From assembly GCA_003008705.1 (NCBI GenBank), contig PDUO01000008.1:496001-560000 (forward strand): 64,000 nucleotides of DNA, given 5' to 3'. Origin of the DNA: Pezicula radicicola. Lineage: Eukaryota; Ascomycota; Leotiomycetes; Helotiales; Dermateaceae. Both the position numbers and the translations under genes were made by a program. Position 1 is the stretch's first letter, and the number at the start of each line of letters is the position of its first letter. The notes beneath the pieces were generated by a model that had not been told where the DNA came from, did not search any database, and saw nothing but the letters and a program-made list of their open reading frames with translations. Below, piece after piece: positions 21,988-33,981 of the stretch.

Positions 21988-22398
21988 AATGAAATCTATT
22001 TCTTATGCATCTACAATATTGTGTTAAGGATGCTTGTTAATTTTATAAGTGCTCTGAAGTAGCTCATTGCAATACAGTACTAGGTACTTGTACATAAAGT
22101 AAGGGTGAAAAGGTGTGTCTCAAGACCCCCTTGTATCTACGGAAGCCAAATGAGTAACTTAAGTCAAATAAGTTACCCAAGTCAAGTGAGTTACTCAAAT
22201 CAAATAGGTTAGTCAAATTCAGTAGGATGCTCAAACTAAGTTACTCAGATTAAGTTATAGTTCAAAATTATAGCGACGCTAGGGAATTAACCTTATTCTC
22301 TCATTAAGACTACCTAATAATAACCTGGATAACCACGGTTTTTGCAAGTATTAAATACCATCTAATATATACAATAACACACCACCCCCTCACCCGCC
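21988..22398. other. intergenic region with minisatellite
   Basis: It lies between the pseudogene and the 3' end of the tannase gene. It is mostly filled by the 18-nt repeat array listed separately. Confidence 0.5.
22150..22262 (+). repeat. 18-nt minisatellite array, copy A
   Basis: Six to seven diverged copies of a unit close to AGTTACTCAAATCAAGTG, spaced about 18 nt. The best copies are near 22167-22202. Related arrays occur at 24827-24940, 30488-30540 and, weakly, near 4515, 21244 and 51110. Confidence 0.7.
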
Positions 22399-24153
22399 TT
22401 AATAAATCCCCTGACACTCCCAACTCTCAGCCAAATCCGGATCTCCACTCCCATTAAACCTAGCCCGACTAGGAAACGGACAAAGAGGTCTCTGCCTCTT
22501 AACACCCTTCTCAACAACATCATCCACAAACTTAGTAGCCACGATTTCCTCCGGAGCAACACCACTCTCAACCCACTGCATAAGCGCCAACAACGCATCA
22601 TGTTTCGGATCTTCAAAACCAGGGACTCCAGTTACAGTATCTCCTAATGTAAAAGGTTGACCACCACCTCCTATATACCAAGGAGCATCATTTACAGAAC
22701 CGCTACAATGTTGCATACCAGGAATCAAATAGAACTTATAGAAGTCTGAGACATTAAGACCTGTAGGCATGAGTGTTGAAAGAACTTGTTTGTAGAAGTA
22801 AATACTTGATCCCGTTGGTATAAGCCCATCACTTGAACCATGATAATGAATCAATTTCCCACCGCGTTCTGCGAAGGGTGAGATGTCGAAATTATCAGCG
22901 TTAGCATGACCAGGGTTTATCGAATCAGCGAGTTGGACGGTGGAATACGAGAATGTGTTTAGCCAGTCAGTATCGTTTGATGTTGAGTTTAGGAGGAAGT
23001 TTTGAACCCAGGTTGTTCCGAATGGTGTGGGAACGCCTGCATCTGTGTCCAGCAGTGTTGCCCATTGTGCTTCTGAACCGTATGCGAGGTGTGGGAAGAC
23101 GAATGTGTCGTTTATGTCTACCCAGTCGCTATAGATTTTGTAGAGGGTCTTGATTTGTGGGGCTGTGAGGCAAGCACTAGTGTTGGAGGTTGGTGTGCAG
23201 AGGAGGGCTTCGGGGAAGAAATCACAGCCCATTGGATCTGAGATTATTCCGTCGACAAGGCCATCTTGTGGATCACACTGCTTTAGAACTTCATCTTCAA
23301 TGACGGGGAAAAACGAGGAGGGAATATGATTGGAGCCGTTGACTGGGAGATTCCAAAGTGACACTTCTAGACTCCAGGGTTGGAGATGTGACTATTTGAG
23401 TTCGATGTTAGTATTTTCTCTCCTAGAAATGTTCAAAAGCAGTAAGACGTGATTTATGAGCAACCGTCAGGTCCCAAAAGAAATTTGAACAAGATAATAA
23501 AGATTTGAATTACTAACAGTCCACCAAGCGGGAGCACCAGCAATCACCCCATCAAAATCCTCCGGAAACATCTGGATCTCCTTCAAGCCCTGTCTCCCAC
23601 CAGTCGAACAAGCCGAATAATACGAGTACTTAGCAGCACTTCCATAATAAGCCTCCGTAATAGCTTTAGCCAAAACAACCGAATTATGCATAGCTCTATA
23701 TGCCCAATCAATCTGACTCTCAGGATTATTCAAAGCCCAAGAAGCATCTGTAACAGCAGAAAGATGACCAGTATCAGTCGCCATGGAAGCAAACCCAGAT
23801 AAAGCATTCGTTTCCATATCATTCCAATTAATACCTCCTCCAAATCCTCCATTTCCTGAGGTCATAATCCTCGAGTTCCATGCTTGCGGTAGGAAAAGTC
23901 CAAAGTTGAAAGAGGTGCTAGGTGAGGAGATCACATTAATTGATATCGCGCATAAAGCTGGTAGACCGGTATCATTTGCTGGAAACTCTGGGGAGGGTTG
24001 GGCGAAGCTTCCATTAGCCGGGACGGAAACTGCGTAGGAAATTGTGGCATTTTCTGGGAGGCTTGCAGCAAATGCAGAAGTTGAACAGTCGAAAGTATGG
24101 CTTCCCAGGCTATTGAGACTTAAGCCTAGGAAAAGTGGGAATTTTACATACAT
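22399..24153 (-). CDS. secreted tannase / feruloyl esterase family protein
   Basis: Exons 24153..23518 and 23391..22399 (542 aa); the intron is gttagt...aatag, 126 nt, phase 0. Family members hydrolyse ester bonds of gallotannins or of ferulic acid on plant cell walls, outside the cell. A signal peptide is likely in the first 18-25 residues. The nucleophile lies in ACSTGGRQG (about 181-189), the acid in SSDGLIP, and the histidine in GMQHCSGS. The Cys beside Ser and the Cys beside His form the CS-D-HC arrangement typical of this family. Several N-glycosylation sequons are present. The upstream flank is long and AT-rich. Whether it prefers tannin or feruloyl esters cannot be decided from sequence. 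Confidence 0.92.
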
Positions 24154-25753
24154 CGTGCTTCTAAGGAACCTTCGCGAGCACCATCAAAGCAACCGAGGGT
24201 TACAAATACTTTAAGTATTGTAGGATCCATGTCATGGAGTAACTTGTGATAATAACAGTTTCCCCAACTCTCGGTGCCGTTCCTGGATGCCGCTGATCAA
24301 AGACAGAAGTTCGGAGATTGTCATGGCAGAAAAGCCGGGGAGGAGGCAGGTTTAAGCACCGTGTGGAGACGTTTTGCGGGGTAGCTTTGCGGGTAGTGAC
24401 GAATCTTTGGAGACGATCGAAGAGGTAAACTAGCGAAAGTGTAACTGAACTCGAGATTGCTGAGAAATTGAGGAATATTTGCTACCCGTGCAGAAGGAAG
24501 TCGTTTTTCCAAATAGCAACGGGAGTGATCTCTTCATACGGTTGGATCTCGGCAAATTATGGCGGCAGTTGCTCCCACGAAGTACGCATCTAATTATTCG
24601 TGATAAACTATTCAATCAGAATAGTTTTGTACGTGTCTTATTCGTAAAATTTTAAATTCCAATTGAACGCTTTGGGAAGACATCCATGTTTTTGCATAAA
24701 GTGAGACTGAGCATTGTCGAGGTACACTTTTGCTCGCTTAAACCCTCGGGGCCCTGATATGTGTATGGCGCCACTATTTGAAGCGGGCCAAGACGTGTAT
24801 GCCTTTGAGCTCACCGCTTGAAGTTAAGTTACTCAAAGTAAGCAAGTCACTCAAATCAAACGAGTATCTCAAGTTTAAAGTACGTAAGTAAGTTACTCAG
24901 ACCAAGGGAGCTACTCAAATAAAGTAAGCTACTTAATAGTCACGACTCGGGCAGAATTCACATAACCCCGTACCTATCAAATACCATTTTCAGCACCGTA
25001 CATATACCAGGAGCTTAAAACTACAGTACTTTGATAAAAACAAAAAACCTTTAGTTCAAGTCATCAAACTGGACGACAATTTGTCAATTGATTGATAACT
25101 ACTTTTATTAACACTGCCTCCGACTAGTGAGCTGCTCGAAAGTCTCTAGATTTTGCATTCACTGGGACATAACTCTAACTTAAGATTTAATATGGTTCAC
25201 AATAGACCATGTGGTACGGAGGGTAGAGCTTCCGTTATTTGCAGAGAGAATGCGAGGGAAAAACACCCCACCCAACGAACAGTGCTACAGCCTTGCCACT
25301 TTTGTCAGCCTTGTGTTCATTTCACCCAGGCTTCATGCTCCAAGAACCCGGGCAGCCTTCTCAATTAAAGAAATACTTGGAGACTCCATAAAGCATCTAA
25401 CACAATACCAACTCTATCAATTGAGTGTCCTTTCCTGCTTCTGTACTAAACCGAAGACTCCTCCCGCATCAACGGACCGCAAGGCTGTTCAGCCTAAATG
25501 CAATTTCGCTAGCAGGGGTGAAGCTTCCCCAGATATTCAAAATTATCAAACGACAATGAGCTGAGGAGAGGCGATAGTTCCTGCCTTCTGCTCTTCTCTG
25601 CATGCCATTTTGTTCTATACCTTGCAACTGAGATCTCTTTCATTTGTTTGAAAGAGAGTTCTGCAGGTACTAATTGCAGTTCTCAGATTCCTTTGCAGGT
25701 TCTCACTTGACACACTCGACTTTGCGACTTGGAATCGGTCGACCGTTGCAAGC
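24154..25753. other. divergent intergenic region
   Basis: It lies between the divergent tannase and aldehyde dehydrogenase genes. It contains the second 18-nt repeat array. Small frames at 25153-25564 have no protein character. No gene is supported. Confidence 0.45.
24827..24940 (+). repeat. 18-nt minisatellite array, copy B
   Basis: Same unit as at 22150: repeated AGTTACTCAA, AAGTCACTCAAATCAAAC and AGCTACTCAAATAAAGTA, with about six copies and some spacers. Confidence 0.7.
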
Positions 25754-27711
25754 ATGGCAGAGAACACAACCAACAATTCATCGGGCATTCCGTGGATGCT
25801 TGATAGTACGGATGTTGAAGTGTAGGCGCCTTTGCTACTCAAATCTGAACCCCATCTGCTAACATCTGACCTGTACAGTGGAAAGCTCCTCCTTACACTG
25901 GCCATCGGCTCGACAGCATTTGTTCTCGGATTACTATACGGCCTCGTACGATATGTTGAATGGTATAGGTCAGAGCCAATTATCGGTTATACGATTGCAG
26001 TGCCAAATCCACCTGGAGATGGAACGGTTTTGGAGAAGCCTAGTATAAAGGTACAAAACAATGCGTGGGAGAGGGGTAGAATGTGAGGCTAACGAGTCTG
26101 TAGGCTTCAGGTTCGACTGCAATCCAATGTTACGCTCCAGCAACCGGTGAATTCCTTGGATTTATCAATCCATCTACTCCTGAAGGAATCGATCGAGCAG
26201 TCGAGAAAGCCCATGCGGCGCAGAAGAAATGGGCGAAGACTACATTTTCCCAGCGCCGACAAGTCCTTCGTTGTATCCTGGCCTTTATACTCGAAAATCA
26301 AGATGATATCTGCCGGACTGCTTGTCTTGATTCTGGCAAGACTATGATCGATGCCACGCTTGGAGAAATTCTTGTCACTGTGGAGAAGCTTCGGTGGACA
26401 ATCCTACACGGCGAGAAAGCTCTGCGACCCTCACGGAGACCCACAAACCTGCTCATGTCATACAAGAAGAATACGGTACAATATGAGCCTTTGGGAGTAG
26501 TTGCAGCCTTGGTGTCGTGGAATTACCCATTTCATAACCTGATTGGACCGATCATCTCGGCCATTTTTGCTGGTAATGGTATCGTGGTCAAGGTTTCGGA
26601 AAATACAGCTTGGAGTGCTACATACTTCTCTCTGATCGTCAAGGGCGCACTTCACGTCTGCGGTCATGACCCTCACCTAGTTCAAACCGTAGCATGCTGG
26701 CCCCAAACCGCCAACCACTTGACCTCTCATCCTGGAATCTCTCATATCACCTTTATTGGTAGCCGTCCTGTTGCTCACTACGTCGTAGCAAGTGCAGCAA
26801 AATCTCTCACTCCAGTAGTCGTCGAATTAGGAGGTAAAGATGCTGCCATAGTCCTAGATTCTGCCATCAGAGATCTCCCACGTATCACAGAGATTCTCCT
26901 CCGTGGAACCTTCCAAGCCGCAGGTCAAAATTGCATCGGCATCGAACGTATAGTTGGCTGTCCAGCCGTTTACGACAAAATCGTGGCAAACCTCGAACCA
27001 CGAATCCGTGCTTTACGTGTAGGCTCGACTCTTGATGCACCAAAGGACAAACAAGTAGATGTCGGAGCCATGATCTCCGACGCCTCGTTCGACAGACTTG
27101 AGAAACTCATCCAAGAAGCCGTCAAAGATGGTGCCAAACTTCTCGTCGGTGGCACCCGACTCAACCACCCAGTACACCACTCAGGCCATTACTTCGCCCC
27201 TACTCTTCTCGTCGACGTAACCCCCGAAATGGAGATTGCAAACGAAGAATGCTTCGCCCCAATCTGCGTAGTAATGCGTGCCACTAACGCTGAAAATGCC
27301 TGCGCCATAGCAAACAAACCCCATTTCGGCCTCGGGGCCTCCATCTTTGGAAAAGAAAATTATGAACTCCAGGCTGTGGTGTCTAACCTCAAAACCGGAA
27401 TGGTAGCCATCAACGATTTCGCTGCCTACTACGCAGTCCAACTCCCCTTCGGTGGTCAAGGCGGAAGTGGCTACGGCCGTTTTGCCGGAGAAGAAGGACT
27501 CAGAGGTCTCTGTAACATCAAAGCCATCTGTCAAGATAAGAAGATGTTCAGCTCCCTGGGTATCAGAACCGCGATTCCGGCTCAAATTAGATATCCTATT
27601 CCTGATACTACAAAGGGCTTTGGGTTTGTTAAGGCGGTTAATGAACTGGGGTATGGAATTGGTGTTGGTGGGAAGATTAGGGGCTTGAAGGGTATTTTTA
27701 AGAATATGTAA
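25754..27711 (+). CDS. membrane-anchored aldehyde dehydrogenase (Msc7-like)
   Basis: Exons 25754..25821, 25879..26050, 26104..27711 (615 aa). It should oxidise aldehydes to acids with NAD(P)+. The order of parts is a short N-terminus, one hydrophobic segment (LLLTLAIGSTAFVLGLLYGL, about residues 25-44), then a full aldehyde dehydrogenase domain. Key motifs are WNYPFHN (cofactor site), VELGGKD near 321 with the general-base Glu, GQNCIG near 355 with the catalytic Cys, and ECFAPI. This layout matches fungal Msc7, an ER-anchored relative of uncertain physiological substrate. The first two introns are short (57 and 53 nt); exon 2 ends AAG|gtacaa and exon 3 begins after tgtag. The exon 2/3 junction could alternatively shift by a codon or two at the acceptor. 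Confidence 0.9.
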
Positions 27712-28240
27712 TGTAGCCTAGGTTGTAGCCTTGTAATGTATTAATTTTCAAGTTCATCTGGACTGGAGTCAACATTTCGGGACTATGATGCTTTTTGAAA
27801 AGAGAACAGGAAGATATTTGTATTCGTTTCGTTTTCATTTCTTAAGTGTGAATACATGTATTGTAGCAGAACGATCAGGAGGGTTCAGCTCCGCTGGCAG
27901 TGGTATTGTGTTTGGTACACACCATTGCATTGGACTACCTCAAACTAGGTTTCAACTTCATAGTAAGACCAAAAGTAAAAACTCCCCGACGAAGGTAAAG
28001 ACACATGAGAGCCAACGAATACTCCAGCAAAGTCTCAATTTTCATACCATAGAACACTACCTACTAGTAGCAAAAAGCAATCTCAGCGAATTCAAAACCG
28101 CCATTTACCTTCCATCCCTCCTAAACGCCCAAGAACCCCACAACATATAATAACCCTACCACCCTAGCCAGCCAGCCATGCCATGAATCGCATACACCAT
28201 AAAGCCTCTTAAACCCCTAAGAGCAAAGGAATCTCGCATC
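27712..28240. other. convergent intergenic region
   Basis: 3' ends of the aldehyde dehydrogenase and DUF2235 genes face each other here. No coding segment is supported. Confidence 0.5.
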
Positions 28241-30822
28241 TCACTTTCCTCCCATCCTCAACAAAAACCCTCTCTCAGTTGCCAAAAACTCATCCTCAGG
28301 TAATACCCTCTCTTTGCCCTTTACCGTATCCTTCCAGAAGAAGCCACTATATCCCAAATTACTTACATCTGGATCTCCTCCTTTGGGAACTCCTTGAGGC
28401 CAGATCATCTCGAAACCCTTCAAAGGCGCCAATTGATCCTGGAAAACTTGTTGTGTGTAAGGCTCTGGATCTTTCTTTAGGCCGATTAGCTTCTCTATTC
28501 CGTTTGCAATGTCTTTTATTGTGTTTTGTTTGGTGGGATCGTCTTCTGCGCCGAGACCGTGTTCTTGGATTCGGACGCGGACGCTGCGGTGCATGTATTC
28601 GTGGGTGTTCTGGAGGGGGATGTTTGTTTCTTTGCCCGTTTGATCTAGAGCTTAGTGTTAGCTTGATTTTCCTCTGCTAGATTGGAGTTGAGAGTTGAGG
28701 GTTAATGAAAATCACTGACCGTCAATCCGATTGTAGTTCCCGGGTGTTCTAGCTATGGAACCCTTTGGCAGATCTTCCAACATTCCAGCAATTGAACCAA
28801 CGGAATCATAAATTCTACCAAGACCCCATGGTCGTGGTGGAGGTTGTTTCTTGTAATACTCCTTGTTCAAATCTTGCACGAAGCCCTCATATTCAGTGTC
28901 GAACTCAAGGATCTTATTTTCTTCTAGCTGTGATATCATCCACGCTAGAGTGATGTTGGACACTCCCGCATCAGCGTAGCCACCTCCTATAGTCCATGAA
29001 TCAGCTCTCGTTGTTGTGGGATATAGTAATCAAGAACCGGGACCATTCTTTGATTTGCCATTTGGCTTGAGTGATTGATGTAGTTCATGGGAGTCAAGCC
29101 CAGTAGCGGATGAGCAAAGGACGCGCAAAATACCACATCAAATGTAACGGAAAACAGAAAGACTACGTACCAACATTACTGTGCACACCAGGAAACCAGC
29201 ACTGCTTCATTTTCACGAGGTTATTTGGCTCGCTGGGCCCTTCCCAGAGCGTCGGAGGAAAGAGACCACGATGTTCATCGAGTGCAAGAGCGTGGAAAGC
29301 GTACTGAATGCTTTGGGCTACTTTGGTGTTGACGAAGGAGAATTCTTGGACCTGGGAGGTGTAGGGACGAGGAATTCCAAGAGATCCAACTGTTTCGAAG
29401 ACTCCGACGGCTTTAATTGGTACTCCGGTTCTTGTCAAGTTGGCCTAAGACCTGTTAGTAGCAGCTCAGTCTACAGATACAGCTGTGGAGATTTCTGTTA
29501 GAGTTCTTCGGAAGATTTAAGCTCTTCAGCAAGGACTATTGTGCCACCACAGCAAAAGAACAGCAGAAGTGGTTGAAGGAGCATGAAGAAAAGACTGTAA
29601 GTCAACAGAGTTCATACTTCTTTCGTCACCGGCATCGCTGCTTCTTGTATTTTTAAGATGCTTTAGGTTTGTGAGTAGCCCAAACAGTAACCAAACCGTG
29701 GAAGGTTTTTCAGCTGTTTATATGGTCCTACTCAGGGTGATGGATGCGGGAAGAAATATGTATCACTGACCTTCGCCAAAGTGTCTCTATACTGAGCCCA
29801 GCCAAAAGTCTTTTTGTCTACCTTTCCATACTTCGACTGAAACCATTGCCATTCCTTTCCTGGCATATTTTGATTTTTCCAATCCTAGAAACTCAGTTAG
29901 AGTCAATGGCAACAACGGCAATAATATATGAGGAAATGTCCCATCAGTCGTCACTTCGAAGTGTGCGTACTCACCTCAACAATACCATAAAAGCTCTCCA
30001 GGCCAACCTTGGTCAACAACCCCACATCATGAATCAAACTAGAGATAGCCCTTGCGGTAAATGCACCCCGTGAAAAGCCCAACAGGACAATTTCATCTCG
30101 GGCCTTGGTATCATCATCGATATCTTTCTGCTCTCTAGGACCGTAGTTATTGCAAATAAAACCATAAGCCTCCCGAATCTTCTCGGTTATATCATTGGCT
30201 GTTAACCCTCCGATCAGAGAGTTCTCGAGATCACCATCGCTTCCGACTCCACGTTGGTAGTAAGCTACTTGTAACGTTCCTGTGCTAGAGACGGGAGCAA
30301 CGGCGCGGATGAGCCGTGTCACATTAGATGGGATTTGAAGGGTGGTTTTGCCGGTCCATGATTTTTCGGTGCCTGCATCGCTATTCTAGTCCTGCGTCAG
30401 TGTGGTTTTGCTAAGGATCGGGGACCTAGAAAATGAAAGATGGAACAAAAAGACGGCAGACATGAATATTTGATTGTGAAGCTGAGCAACTCATCTCCAG
30501 TGACTCAAATCAAGTGAGATACCCAGAAGTTGAGTTACTGAGATGGTTTGATTTTAAGATAACGAGGGTAAAATACTCACATTCCAGGTTCCTATGAAGA
30601 CAAGTTAGTACCAGCTCAAGTACAAAAATGGACTTGGAACGGGGACTCACCATCACAACCAACGATGAGTCTCTTCCCGACAGGTCTCTCGCTAGCAGGA
30701 TGTTTTTCCGTGGTATGGGCCATTGGTTTTGGGGAAGTAGGCTGTACTGTCGTCGTTGTGCTGTATTGTTTCTGACGAAACAGGTTCCTAATGCCTAGCA
30801 GGGACTGCCTGAAGAATTTCAT
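28241..30822 (-). CDS. DUF2235 alpha/beta-hydrolase family protein
   Basis: Seven exons: 30822..30651, 30591..30581, 30385..29975, 29884..29771, 29444..29171, 28986..28720, 28644..28241 (550 aa). DUF2235 proteins share an alpha/beta-hydrolase core related to the catalytic part of bacterial Tle1 phospholipases; the fungal function is largely unknown. Exon 2 is only 11 nt and completes the family motif GCDGTWN at the exon 1/2/3 junctions. YYQRGVGSDGD, GFSRGAFTAR near 163 with the nucleophile Ser, VGVFETVGSLGIPR and HSNVGGGYADAG (formed across the 184-nt intron) are all intact. Intron 4 (29445-29770) is 326 nt, much longer than its neighbours, with a ctactaac branch site close to the acceptor; it may hide a missed exon. 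No clear signal peptide. The N-terminus (about 1-45) is basic with hydroxylated residues and could be a mitochondrial presequence, which is uncertain. Confidence 0.88.
30488..30540 (+). repeat. 18-nt minisatellite, short copy C inside DUF2235 intron 2
   Basis: Three degenerate units (agtgactcaaatcaagtgag and neighbours) lie within the intron between the micro-exon and exon 3 of the DUF2235 gene. Confidence 0.5.
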
Positions 30823-32813
30823 CTAGACGAAAAGACAGTAAAAGAGATGGGAGGCAGGTAGCTGAATATATGCCTGTAATCTAACAAGGCGGGACGGAAT
30901 GAAGTAAAGAGGGAGTGTAAATACGAAGCACAGCTTACGAAAGAGGAAAGAGAAGATTGCAAGCTCAGTAGGTCGCTTAGAAAAGAAGGAAGGTGTGGCT
31001 GATCTTACATCTCTGGGGTAGGTTGGGGATTTGTGCTCAGCCTTAGCTTACTGTTGTACAAGATGAAATGGAGCTATCGAATGCGACTTCTCCAATTGTA
31101 TGCTTGTATGATTCTCGTCATGCCAGAGAAGGCAAATGCCATGGCCCATGGCTGAAATCTGACCGCCAGCTGACTTTGCCATGAATATCACAGAGCTGAG
31201 ATCAATTCGACCATGTCTGCTCTAAGGTATGATATAGTTTGGCGAGGCTGAGACAAAGAGAATATAGGAATAGGCAGTGCGGGTGACTGCATACCGTCCT
31301 TACTGTATACGAGTAGAGGGCCACTTGGTGATACTTGGCGACGCGCAACATAGGGTCGTTCCGGTGACCCATGATTTCCAGGAACATGTCTCTCTTCATT
31401 TGTATTTAATGGCAGGGAGAGCAGCTGCCTTCCTGGAAGGCACCTTGGTGAAGGCTAGCTAATATGCTTATACGAATAATGCACGTGGGCAAGGAGGAAG
31501 GTAAGCTTACTTCCGACCTCGTGACATCATGAGAAAACCAAGTCCTGAATGGTTGCAAGGGAATTGCTGATCACACACCGATAACTAGGCAAGCTCTGCG
31601 AAATAATTTGAAATTTTATTAAATACTAGGCAAACTATCGGCAAAGGAAAAATGCGTGTTCGACACAAACATATTTAGGTATGGAGGAATCAAAAATGAG
31701 AAGTTACCTAACCTACGAGGCCATGAACCGAGGTTGCACAACACAACTAGACCATTGCGAGTAACAGCCTAGGGACAGCTTGGAGAAAGGACAGCGAGTC
31801 GTTCTGTGTTCTAATTAGCTTATTATTCTCCGAAAGATATCGTGGTGACAATAAGTAAGGTTTGGTTGTCTTGCTCAGTGATCTTGGTTAGAAACGTTCA
31901 TGGCTCCGAAGAGTTCACTATTTTCAGTGCGTGTTTTATAATCATAGACGGGAATTTTGCTTGTGGCAATCTGATGCTGTGCAGAAGGAAGAAATGTATG
32001 ACCTACCAGTTGAGCTCATAAACCCCTCCATCGGTTCAGTGTGCGACATTCGTTGCGATACGAGATCTTCATCGCAGCTTGCTGTCGCCGAGGCAGCGTC
32101 ATCGATGCAGAAGATGATTGGCAAGTGAAGGCAGACTATGTGTAGAGCGTAATGTCGGCGGAGATCATATAGGTTCTAAAGCAAAGCCTAGCGGAGTCAG
32201 CAAGAATTCGTTTCAACTAAGGAAGATCTTGGTTGAACTTGTAGACAACAAGGAAAGGTTCAGAATATGTAAGAATTGAATATCATCCACTCGCGCGATA
32301 TAGATACCCTGGCGGGGGTTCCATCGGAGTGAGGTCAATCGCAAATTATTTCATCATGAAAGACGGATGGTGGGAGATTGAATTGAGAACTCAGGAGCTT
32401 ACCTGTGCTATTTAGTTAGTCAAGGAGATATGACTTCCTGAGAAGCAATCTCCATGACTGTAAATATCCTGAACTGGCAATGGCGAAGAGAGAGAGAGAC
32501 TTTTGTGTCGAATGGTGATTGTGTTCAGGTTGTGGAAAGGTTGAGCTCGTGGAAAAAAAGTTCAAGCTCTTCAAGGCCGCGGCTAGCGCTAAACGCTACT
32601 GCACTAGAGTGGCCAACCAATCAAAGTCCGAATGGTGGGGCTAGCTTACTTAGCGAAATCCCACAATCCATCAGAATAATTTTGAAAGATTGAATACAGC
32701 GCGACAACATCTTCGATCAACGACAACCCTCGACACAGCACCCAGTACGTCCTTGCGAAATTACCAACAACTACGCGGAAACCAGCTAACGCGAACGAAA
32801 TAGATCAATTAAA
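30823..32813. other. divergent intergenic region
   Basis: Two kb between the DUF2235 and eL14 genes. Small frames (31202-31462, 31931-32128) have no family resemblance. No RNA gene or element is recognised. Confidence 0.45.
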
Positions 32814-33323
32814 ATGGGAGACGCAGAGATCAAGGCTTCGCAATGGCGACTGGTGGAGGTCGGTCGTGTGGTTCTTATCCATGGAGGACCCCAGGATGGC
32901 AAGCTTGCTACGATTGTTGAGATCATCGACCACAAGCGCGTATGTTTCCAGCAAAAATCTCCAGAAAACCCGGAGTAGGAGGGGCCAGGACTGACTTACA
33001 AGCAGGCTCTCATCGATGGACCATCTACAGACACCAAGACCGCTGTTCCCCGTCAAGCTATTTCCCTCTCACACCTCATCCTCACACCTCTTGTTCTCTC
33101 CAAGCTCCCAAGAGCTGCACGAACTGGTGTTGTAAAGGCTGCATGGGAGAAGGCTGGTATTGAGGCGAAGTGGCAAGAGAGTGCCTGGGCAAAGAAGCGT
33201 AGCCAGAAGGAGCGGAGACGCGCGTTGACAGATTTCGAGCGATTCAAGGTTATGCGATTGAGGAAGCAGAGTCGTTTCGAGGTCCGAAAGTCATTTGCTA
33301 AGGTCAAGGCTGCTGCGAAGTAA
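32814..33323 (+). CDS. RPL14: 60S ribosomal protein eL14
   Basis: Exons 32814..32939 and 33006..33323 (147 aa); intron gtatgt...agcag, 66 nt, phase 0. It is a structural protein of the large cytosolic ribosomal subunit. The N-terminal KOW-like beta part reads [20 protein letters not shown], then DHKRALIDGPS is formed across the intron. The C-terminal helical part, with [12 protein letters not shown] and the basic [20 protein letters not shown], is diagnostic. Length is normal for fungi. It is the first of three compact housekeeping genes on the + strand (eL14, NAC alpha, ATP synthase d). Confidence 0.96.
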
Positions 33324-33981
33324 ATGCATTGGGATTGTGGGCTGGTAGATTTGGGAATGTGTGCATGAGTGCATTGGGTTGCTGGATTCCTTTGCTTCTC
33401 TGGGAGCTTTGTATCCTACGTCAAATTTGACAGGCGTCAAGAGCATATGGACTTCAAAAAAGACTCGAAGTGTTATGGGAATAATGCTATGACACTTCAA
33501 AACAACCAACTTAAACTGACCTGAGCTATGTGGATTTTTGTCTACTTTCCATGTATCGTGCTAGTACTTCAAAATTGCACCAAGGAACTCTGTGAATATA
33601 AACAATATCACCTGTGTTATAATAACCAAATAGACAGAATAGACGTTCTTTTGTTACCTAGCCTTGAGGATGGTGATGTTGATCGGCTGCAGTAGAGCCT
33701 TGTCTGCTGGTGCTGGTCAAATTCTGTTTAGCGAATCGCGAACCCTAAGCTTCCTCCATCTTCTTGCAACACTCCCAACGTGATCCATTACAACCAATTC
33801 CACGTCCATTCCTTTGAGGTCAGTAGCTCATAGTCTCTTTGAAGTTATTGCTGGATCTGTGGTGTCCTTTCAGCAAAAGAGGACACCGTTGGAGCTTGGG
33901 CGCACAAGAATCAATTTTGGTAAATTCGACATCGCGGGATCATTTTGCTAACTTAATTTGTTTGTAGACATACCACCCAAC
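33324..33981. other. intergenic, with 5' leader of NAC alpha
   Basis: Contains the eL14 3' end and the NAC alpha promoter. A 5'-UTR intron for NAC alpha is likely at 33920-33967 (gtaaat...gctaac...tttgtag). Confidence 0.5.
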
